A stretch of DNA of 62,354 nt, taken from assembly GCF_014358075.1 (NCBI RefSeq), contig NZ_JACONT010000024.1:1-62354 (forward strand), in the 5' to 3' direction. The notes below the pieces were generated by a model. The model was not told where the DNA came from and made no database searches. It saw nothing but the letters and a program-made list of their open reading frames with translations. This DNA is from Sphingomonas albertensis. Its GTDB lineage: Bacteria; Pseudomonadota; Alphaproteobacteria; Sphingomonadales; Sphingomonadaceae. Position numbers and translations under genes: made by a program. Position 1 is the first letter of the stretch; each line of letters begins with the position of its first letter. This document shows positions 56,517-62,354 of this stretch, in pieces.

Positions 56517-57670
56517 TGGTGCGTGCGCGGTTCCTGGCGGCGGTAGCGGTGCTGCCGTTGCTCGGGCTTGCCGCGTGCATTCCCCAGGTCGAACGCCCCG
56601 CCGGCTATGGACAGCTTGCTCCGGAGAGTCGTCCTCAGCGCCCATACCGAAATCCACCTGCCCAGCGCGATACCCCGCCACCGCGGCAGGGTGAGGCCGC
56701 ACCGCAGGACCGATCCGATGATCGTCCCGGCCGCGATACCGGCGAAGTGACCACCCTGCCCGCGCCGCGTCCCGCATGGGAGGCACGTCAGGTCCGCGCG
56801 GATGCGAAGACGATTCCCGAAACGACCTATGTCGTCCAGCCCGGCGATACGCTGAGCCGTGTCGCCGATCGCAGCGGCGCGAGCCTCGAAGCCATCGCGC
56901 GCGCAAACGATCTCGAATCGCCCTATACGATCGACGCAGGCGAGCGGCTGAGCATCCCGGGTGGGCGCTATCACCAGGTCCGGCGCGGCGAGACCGGCAT
57001 CGCGATCGCCCGCGCCTACGGCGTCGAATGGTCGCGGATTGTCACGGCGAATGCGCTGGTCGAGCCCTATGTGCTGCGCGCCGACCAGCGTGTCCTGATC
57101 CCCGACGCACCCGGCGGCGGCAGGCCCAGCGCGTCCGAACGCGCGCAGGCCTTCACGCTCGACATCGACGACATCCTGACCGGCGGCGAGCCCGCGCTGG
57201 CGAGCAACCAGGCGCCGGCGAAACCGATCGCGACGCCGCGCCGCGTGCTGCCGTCCAACGCCGTCGTCACCGGCCCGGCGCGGTTGGCGAGTGGCGGGTT
57301 CCTGTGGCCGGTCGATGGCCGGGTCGTGAAGCGCTTCGGCCCCGGGGCGAGCGGCGAACGCAACGACGGCATCAAGATCGCGGTGCCGATGTCGACGCCG
57401 ATCCATGCCGCGGCGGACGGCGTCGTCGCCTATGTCGGCGACGGCATTGCCGCGCTCGGCGGACTGGTGATCATCAAACACGGTGGTGGCTGGACCAGCG
57501 TCTACGGCCACGCGTCTAAGCTGCTCGTGCAACGCGGGCAGAGCGTGAAGCGCGGCCAGACGGTCGCGTTGTCGGGCGACACCGGGTTCGCGGATCGCCC
57601 GGAACTGCACTTCGAACTGCGCAAGGGACGCACCCCCGTCGACCCGACGTCGCAACTGCCACGAAGCTGA
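56516..57670 (+). CDS. nlpD: NlpD-type lipoprotein: LysM and degenerate M23 amidase activator
   Basis: Outer-membrane lipoprotein that, by homology, activates division amidases. The 384-aa protein has a lipobox LAAC (signal LLGLAAC), Pro-rich linker, two LysM domains (TYVVQPGDTLSRVADRSG and YHQVRRGETGIAIARAYG) and a C-terminal M23 (LytM) domain. The catalytic His and Asp of active M23 enzymes are replaced (NDGIKIAVP) and HxH reads ELH (PELHFELR), so it should be catalytically dead, as in E. coli NlpD. ATG 56516 or GTG 56513 start in the surE overlap. Confidence 0.92.
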   Translation: MVRARFLAAVAVLPLLGLAACIPQVERPAGYGQLAPESRPQRPYRNPPAQRDTPPPRQGEAAPQDRSDDRPGRDTGEVTTLPAPRPAWEARQVRADAKTIPETTYVVQPGDTLSRVADRSGASLEAIARANDLESPYTIDAGERLSIPGGRYHQVRRGETGIAIARAYGVEWSRIVTANALVEPYVLRADQRVLIPDAPGGGRPSASERAQAFTLDIDDILTGGEPALASNQAPAKPIATPRRVLPSNAVVTGPARLASGGFLWPVDGRVVKRFGPGASGERNDGIKIAVPMSTPIHAAADGVVAYVGDGIAALGGLVIIKHGGGWTSVYGHASKLLVQRGQSVKRGQTVALSGDTGFADRPELHFELRKGRTPVDPTSQLPRS

Positions 57671-57702
57671 TTCCCCCCAGCACCGTACCCAAGCCCCTCA
57701 TC

Positions 57703-57783
57703 GTCATCCCAGCGAAAGCTGGGATATCCCTGCTCGAGCCCCGGCACTCGCCCCACAAAGATCCCAGCTTTCGCTGGGATGAC
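57703..57783. repeat. Paired palindromic repeat, GAAA-loop type
   Basis: Two perfect 23-nt arms (57703-57725 and 57761-57783) share the unit GTCATCCCAGCGAAAGC... with the element at 19068. Each arm folds as CCCAGC-GAAA-GCTGGG or its complement. It lies between nlpD and tyrS and ends 49 bp before the tyrS start. Confidence 0.88.
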
Positions 57784-57832
57784 CGTTGTGGCCGGGATGA
57801 CGGACGTCGGACCGCATGCTAGTCGCGCTCGC

Positions 57833-59056
57833 ATGACCTACCAGTCCGACCTGCTCACCACGCTGACCTCGCGCGGCTATGTCCACCAGATGACCGACGC
57901 GGCCGCGCTCGATGCGCTCGCCGGCAAGCAGGTCGTGCCCGGCTATATCGGCTTCGATCCGACCGCACCGTCGCTCCACGTCGGCAGCCTCGTGCAGATC
58001 ATGCTGCTCCGTCGCCTCCAGCAGACCGGGCACAAGCCGATCGTCCTGATGGGCGGCGGCACCGGCAAGATCGGCGACCCGAGCTTCAAGGACGAAGCGC
58101 GCAAGCTGCTCGGCGAGGACGGGATCAAGGCCAATGTCGCCTCGATCCGTCGCATCTTCGAACGCTTCCTGACCTTCGGCGACGGGCCGACCGACGCGAT
58201 CATGCTCGACAATGCCGAGTGGCTCGACGCGCTCGAATACATCCCGTTCCTGCGCGACGTCGGCCAGCATTTCTCGGTCAACCGGATGCTCGCGTTCGAC
58301 TCCGTGAAGCTCCGCCTCGATCGCGAACAGTCGCTGAGCTTCCTCGAATTCAACTACATGATCCTGCAGGCGTACGACTTCCTCGAACTGTCGCGCCGCG
58401 CCGAGTGCCGGTTGCAGATGGGCGGCTCGGACCAATGGGGCAACATCGTCAACGGCATCGAACTCTCGCGCCGGATGGACGGCACCGAGGTGTACGGCGT
58501 GACCACCCCGCTGATCACGACTGCGGACGGCGGCAAGATGGGCAAGACGATGTCGGGCGCGGTCTGGCTGCACGAGGACCAGTTGCCGAATTTCGATTAC
58601 TGGCAGTTCTGGCGCAACACCGACGACCGCGACGTCGGCCGGTTCCTGCGGTTGTTCACCGACCTCCCGCTCGACGAGATCGCCCGGCTGGAGGCGCTGG
58701 AAGGCGCCGAAATCAACGCCGCCAAGATCGTTCTTGCCAACGAAGCGACAGCGATGTGCCGCGGCCTCGCCGCCGCCGAACAGGCCGCGGAAACGGCGCG
58801 CAAAACCTTCGAGGAGGGCGCTTCGGGCGACTCGCTCCCGAGCTACCCGGTCGCGAGCGGCTCGATCGGCATCGTCGAAGCGCTGGTCGGGCTGGGGTTC
58901 GTTGCCTCCAACGGCGAAGCACGACGGAAAATCGCCGAGGGTGCCGTGCGCGTCGATGGCGAGGCCATCAAGGAGCCGACCGCCACGATCGACGTCGCGA
59001 CATCGGTCCGCCTGAGCCTCGGGAAAAAGCGGCACGGAATGCTAACCCCCTCGTAA
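57833..59056 (+). CDS. tyrS: Tyrosine--tRNA ligase
   Basis: Class I synthetase, 407 aa. The HIGH motif appears as SLHVGSL near residue 48 and KMSKS as [10 protein letters not shown] near 228. [16 protein letters not shown] and [15 protein letters not shown] (tyrosine pocket) identify it, and the C terminus carries an S4 RNA-binding domain ([19 protein letters not shown]). ATG 57833 is the only good start after the palindromic repeat. No riboswitch or T-box is seen upstream. Confidence 0.96.
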   Translation: MTYQSDLLTTLTSRGYVHQMTDAAALDALAGKQVVPGYIGFDPTAPSLHVGSLVQIMLLRRLQQTGHKPIVLMGGGTGKIGDPSFKDEARKLLGEDGIKANVASIRRIFERFLTFGDGPTDAIMLDNAEWLDALEYIPFLRDVGQHFSVNRMLAFDSVKLRLDREQSLSFLEFNYMILQAYDFLELSRRAECRLQMGGSDQWGNIVNGIELSRRMDGTEVYGVTTPLITTADGGKMGKTMSGAVWLHEDQLPNFDYWQFWRNTDDRDVGRFLRLFTDLPLDEIARLEALEGAEINAAKIVLANEATAMCRGLAAAEQAAETARKTFEEGASGDSLPSYPVASGSIGIVEALVGLGFVASNGEARRKIAEGAVRVDGEAIKEPTATIDVATSVRLSLGKKRHGMLTPS

Positions 59057-59162
59057 CGGGCGCAATTTGGTTATGGCAAACATGCTGTTAGGGATGTCCG
59101 TTCGCCCGAGGTTCACCGCGAGGCCGTTAAGCCGAAAGTCCTAGAGAACCGAGGAACATCCG

Positions 59163-59480
59163 ATGCGAAACTTTGCCACGGCTGTTCGAGACCATCGCGG
59201 CGAGCCACGCGACGAGGTGATGCACCGCACGCATGCGATCGACGGCGACGGGCGCAGCATAAAGCTGGTGCTGGTCAACATGTCCGCGAACGGCCTGATG
59301 GCGCGCTGCGAAGGGGCGCCCGCGGCTGGCGACCGACTACGTATCGCCCTCCCGATCCTGGGCGGCGTCGACGCGATCGTGCGCTGGTCGCTGGGCGGGC
59401 GGATTGGCTGCGAACTCGAACGGACGATCCCGCTGTCCGACTATTACGTCATGCTCACCGTGATGGTCCGCAATAGCTGA
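59163..59480 (+). CDS. PilZ-domain protein, second copy in window
   Basis: A 105-aa single PilZ domain with RDEVMHRTHAI (an R-rich c-di-GMP loop) and VNMSANGLMARCEG ([D/N]xSxxG). Both motifs are intact, so c-di-GMP binding is plausible. ATG 59163 follows GAGGAAC. It is unrelated in position to the PilZ gene at 51546 and shares only the fold. Convergent with the transporter gene, 2 bp apart. Confidence 0.88.
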   Translation: MRNFATAVRDHRGEPRDEVMHRTHAIDGDGRSIKLVLVNMSANGLMARCEGAPAAGDRLRIALPILGGVDAIVRWSLGGRIGCELERTIPLSDYYVMLTVMVRNS

Positions 59481-59482
59481 GC

Positions 59483-59923
59483 TCAGCCGGCGCGGACGAG
59501 CAGCACGCCGCCGATCACCAGCACGACACCCGCGACGCGCATAAGGCTGATCGGCTGGGCGGTGAGTCCGAGCAGACCAAACCGGTCGAGCACCAGCGCG
59601 GTCACGAGTTGGCTAGCGACCGCGATCGTCAAGGCGGATGCTAGCCCAAGGCGCGGCGATGCATAGGCCAGCGCGGCAACGAAGCATGCGCCGTACAGCC
59701 CGCCGAGCCAAGCCCAGCCCGGTGCCCCTTTTAAGGTCGCCGGCATCGTCCGATCGGCCGCCGCCCAGATCGCGAACAGAATAGCAGTCCCCATCGCAAA
59801 CGAAACGAGCGACGCGAGCCAGACCGAACCGGAAGCCTTGGCCAATGCAGCGTTAGTCGGCGGCTGGACAGCCAGGCCGATGCCGGCGAGCAGGACGATG
59901 ATGATCGGGAAAAGCGCAGCCAT
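59483..59923 (-). CDS. DMT-superfamily transporter (DUF606/YdcZ type)
   Basis: A 146-aa integral membrane protein with five predicted helices: residues about 3-20, 30-50, 65-85, 90-110 and 122-142. The N-terminal half (PIIIVLLAGIGLAVQPPTNAALA) with a Gln-Pro-Pro-x-Asn segment and GLGLASALTIAVASQLVTA identify the small YdcZ/DUF606 drug/metabolite family, which acts as homodimers. Substrate unknown. ATG 59923 is the first start of the coding region. Its stop is 2 bp from the PilZ stop. Confidence 0.9.
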   Translation of the reverse strand: MAALFPIIIVLLAGIGLAVQPPTNAALAKASGSVWLASLVSFAMGTAILFAIWAAADRTMPATLKGAPGWAWLGGLYGACFVAALAYASPRLGLASALTIAVASQLVTALVLDRFGLLGLTAQPISLMRVAGVVLVIGGVLLVRAG

Positions 59924-59964
59924 GGGCTCCCCGTGTCTTCCTGCGCGCACTAAAGCAACAGGCC

Positions 59965-62016
59965 TTACCCCGATCGCAACAACGCGACACCGGCATCGCG
60001 GTCGAACAGATAGAGGGCTGTCCTCGCCGCCTGTCCCCGCGGCCCCTCCAGCCCGCCATCGCGGTCGATCAATAGACGCGCGTCATCATGGGCGCATTGC
60101 AGCAGGTCGGCCATCATGTCCGGCGTCGCGAGCCGGAACGCCATCTCGCCCGACTGTTTCGTGCCGAGAAGTTCGCCGGCACCGCGGAGGCGCAAATCTT
60201 CCTCGGCGATGCGGAAGCCGTCGTTGGTCTCGCGCATCAGGGCTAGGCGTGCGCGCGACGTTTCGCTGAGCGACGACCCGCGCATCAGCAGGCAGATCGA
60301 CCGCCCGGTGCCGCGCCCTACCCGTCCGCGAAGCTGGTGGAGCTGGGCGAGGCCGAAGCGGTCGGCGTGCTCGATCACGATCAGCGTCGCATTAGGGACG
60401 TCGACGCCGACCTCGATCACGGTAGTGGCGACGAGGACGGAGGTGCGGGCAGCGGAGAACTCGGCCATCACCGCGTCCTTTTCCGCGGGTTTCATGCGGC
60501 CGTGGACGAGCGCCACCTTGTCGCCGAAGCGGGCGCGGAGCGTCTCGGCGCGCATCTCGGCGGCGGCGAGGTCGCTCTTCTCGCTCTCCTCGACCAGCGG
60601 GCACACCCAGTATGCCTGGCCGCCATCCGCCAGATGCCGGCCGAGCGCGTTGACCACGTCGTCGAGCCGGTCCTCGGAGATCACGCGCGTTTCGATCGGT
60701 TGGCGGCCGGGCGGCATCTCGTCGAGGCGGCTGACGTCCATCTCGCCATATTGCGCCAGCGTCAGCGTGCGCGGGATCGGCGTCGCGGTCATCGCCAGCA
60801 GATGCGGCGGCGCGACACCCTTGGCCTGCAACGTCATGCGTTGCGCGACACCGAAGCGGTGCTGTTCGTCTACCACCACCAGCGCGAGGTCCTTGTAGCC
60901 GACCGCATCCTGGAAGATCGCGTGCGTGCCGATCAGGATGTCGATCTCGCCGCTCGCCAGAGCCATCAATATTGCTTCCCGCACGCGCCCCTTGTCGCGG
61001 CCGGTGAGCACGCCGATTTCGATCGGCAGTCCGGCGAGCGTCTTGCGCAGCGTCTCGTAATGCTGCCGCGCGAGGATTTCGGTGGGGGCGAGCATCGCCG
61101 CCTGCGCGCCGGCCTCGACGGCAATCAGCATCGCCATCGCCGCGACCAAAGTCTTGCCCGATCCGACATCGCCTTGCAGCAGCCGCAGCATCGGCGCGGT
61201 CTGCGCGAGATCACCCTCGATCTCGCCGACCGTCCGCGATTGCGCGCCGGTCAGCGTGTAGGGAAGCTTCAGCAGATCGCGCAGACGGCCGTCCCCGTGG
61301 AGCGCCCGCCCCCGCCGCTTGCGCGTATCAGCACGGACCAGCGTCATGGCGAGCTGGTTCGCGAAGACCTCGTCATACGCCAGCCGCTCTCTCGCCTTCG
61401 CATCCGAAGGGTCGGCGTGGATGCGTTCCAGCGACTCATGCCAGCCGGGCCATTCGCGTTTCGCCTTCAGCCCCGGCTCGATCCACTCGGGCAGGTCCGG
61501 CGCGCGCGCGACCGCCTGCGCGGTCAGCGCCGCCAGCCGCCGCGACGTAAGGCCTTCCGACAGCGGATAGATCGGCTCGCGCTCGCGCAACTCCTCGTCC
61601 GGCTCGACGATGTCGGGATGGACGATCTGCAATTCCTGGCCGTATTCGTCGAGCCGGCCGGAGATCCGCTTGGCCTCGCCGATCGGGAGCAGCTTCTTCG
61701 CCCAGCCCGAACTGCCACCGAAAAAGACTAGGCTCACGTAATTGCCGTGCATGTCGGTCGCCTGCACGCGCGTCGGCCCGCGCCCCGCACTGGTCCGATA
61801 GTCGCGCGCGGTCAGCGTGATGGTGATGATCCGCCCGACGTCGCTCGACATCAGCTCGGTGCGCGGCAGGCGATCGACGTAACCGGTCGGCAGATGGAAG
61901 GCGACATCGATGACGCGCGCGAGCCCGAGCCGGTCGAGCGGCTTGGCGATCGCGGGTCCCACCCCTTTCAGGACGAGGGTTTCGGCGAACAGCGGATTGA
62001 GGATTTCGGGTCGCAT
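59965..62016 (-). CDS. recG: ATP-dependent DNA helicase RecG
   Basis: Branch-migration helicase acting on stalled forks and Holliday junctions. The 683-aa protein has the N-terminal wedge/OB domain (TLTARDYRTSAGRGPTRVQA), then superfamily 2 motifs: Walker A LLQGDVGSGKTLVAAMA, DEQHRFGVAQR (motif II), TATPIPRTL (III), EVGVDVPNA (V) and RGRVGRG (VI). Length is standard. ATG 62016 starts MRPEILNPLFAETL. Divergent from sdhE, as usual for this group. Confidence 0.97.
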   Translation of the reverse strand: MRPEILNPLFAETLVLKGVGPAIAKPLDRLGLARVIDVAFHLPTGYVDRLPRTELMSSDVGRIITITLTARDYRTSAGRGPTRVQATDMHGNYVSLVFFGGSSGWAKKLLPIGEAKRISGRLDEYGQELQIVHPDIVEPDEELREREPIYPLSEGLTSRRLAALTAQAVARAPDLPEWIEPGLKAKREWPGWHESLERIHADPSDAKARERLAYDEVFANQLAMTLVRADTRKRRGRALHGDGRLRDLLKLPYTLTGAQSRTVGEIEGDLAQTAPMLRLLQGDVGSGKTLVAAMAMLIAVEAGAQAAMLAPTEILARQHYETLRKTLAGLPIEIGVLTGRDKGRVREAILMALASGEIDILIGTHAIFQDAVGYKDLALVVVDEQHRFGVAQRMTLQAKGVAPPHLLAMTATPIPRTLTLAQYGEMDVSRLDEMPPGRQPIETRVISEDRLDDVVNALGRHLADGGQAYWVCPLVEESEKSDLAAAEMRAETLRARFGDKVALVHGRMKPAEKDAVMAEFSAARTSVLVATTVIEVGVDVPNATLIVIEHADRFGLAQLHQLRGRVGRGTGRSICLLMRGSSLSETSRARLALMRETNDGFRIAEEDLRLRGAGELLGTKQSGEMAFRLATPDMMADLLQCAHDDARLLIDRDGGLEGPRGQAARTALYLFDRDAGVALLRSG

Positions 62017-62089
62017 GACTATCTGGCCTCTATAGCCCAGCCGACGCCCGCCGCCAGCGGGTCGCCGGCTCTTCGTGTTTGGAGATACG

Positions 62090-62354
62090 ATGGACCACGA
62101 GACCCGCCTCAAGCGCCTGGGCTTTCGCAGCTCACACCGCGGCACGCGCGAAGCCGACATGATGATCGGCGGCTTCTTCGCCACCTATGGCCGGACCTGG
62201 ACGCCCGAGCAGCTCGACTGGTTCGAGGCGCTGCTGGAGGAACAGGATGTCGACATCATGGGCTGGGCGATCGGTTCGATCGTGTGCCCGCCCGAGTGGG
62301 ACGGGCCGATGATGCAGGCGATGCGCGACATCAACTACGTGACGGTCGTGAAGT
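62090..62354 (+). CDS. sdhE: FAD assembly factor SdhE, 3' end outside window
   Basis: Attaches FAD covalently to succinate dehydrogenase SdhA. The visible 88 codons begin MDHETRLKRLGFRSSHRGTR and include the family R-G-x-x-E core SHRGTREADMMIGGF near residue 20, then the acidic helix FEALLEEQDVDIMGW. The gene is cut by the window end, so the last few residues are missing. GGAG precedes ATG 62090 by 5 bases. In related genomes it is followed by mfd. Confidence 0.93.
   Translation, partial: MDHETRLKRLGFRSSHRGTREADMMIGGFFATYGRTWTPEQLDWFEALLEEQDVDIMGWAIGSIVCPPEWDGPMMQAMRDINYVTVVK

Overview
This 62.4 kb window is GC-rich chromosomal DNA from an alphaproteobacterium, most likely a sphingomonad (Sphingomonas or a close relative). 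The basis is gene order (lptD-surA-pdxA-rsmA; dusB-ntrB-ntrC-ntrY-ntrX-hfq-hflX; hdaA-ppk1-ppx; recG divergent from sdhE), a two-domain Hfq, a fused ispDF, and many ATGA, GTGA, TTGA and TGATG stop/start overlaps. It is almost wholly core genome. I see no prophage, insertion sequence, integrase, CRISPR array or rRNA, and only one tRNA (Pro, UGG).

Layout. 1-5.7 kb (minus): outer-membrane biogenesis and B6/rRNA genes (lptD, surA, pdxA, partial rsmA). 5.8-8.9 kb (plus): pepA, holC, ndk and a GNAT acetyltransferase. 9.1-11.7 kb (minus): coupled operon purM-purN-yjbR-membrane protein. 11.8-17.4 kb (plus): a secreted DUF2066/HMA-like protein, then hdaA, ppk1 and ppx, joining replication-initiation control with polyphosphate metabolism. 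17.5-19 kb (minus): rnd coupled to an I78 protease inhibitor. 19.2-21.8 kb (plus): aspS and ppk2. 21.8-22.4 kb (minus): beta carbonic anhydrase, divergent from lipA and a COQ10/RatA START protein. 23.9-26.2 kb (minus): ispDF, a secreted unknown and cinA. 26.3-35.4 kb (plus): dusB, the two Ntr two-component systems, hfq and hflX. 35.4-43.3 kb (minus): mazG, a membrane-anchored retropepsin-like protease, an MBL hydrolase, tatD, metG, holB, a DD-carboxypeptidase and a lytic transglycosylase. 43.5-49.2 kb: tRNA-Pro, poxB, and a TonB-dependent receptor translationally coupled to a Tat-exported PLP enzyme. 49.3-54.4 kb: nitronate monooxygenase, then small regulators (DUF1465, two divergent YdcH proteins, PilZ, a zinc-less DksA), a Ser/Gly-repeat protein with a sorting-type C terminus, and a host-attachment-family protein. 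54.5-62.35 kb: serS-surE-nlpD, tyrS, PilZ, a DMT transporter, recG and the start of sdhE.

The most unusual content is the tandem Hfq with diverged RNA-binding surfaces, the receptor/Tat-PLP pair, the Ser/Gly-repeat protein, an 85-bp convergent coding overlap built on a 15-bp duplication (ratA/cinA), and three families of paired palindromic repeats in the spacers (7.4, 9.0, 17.4, 19.1 and 57.7 kb). I found no clearly novel multi-gene defence or mobile system. All functions are read from motifs and context; no database search was possible.
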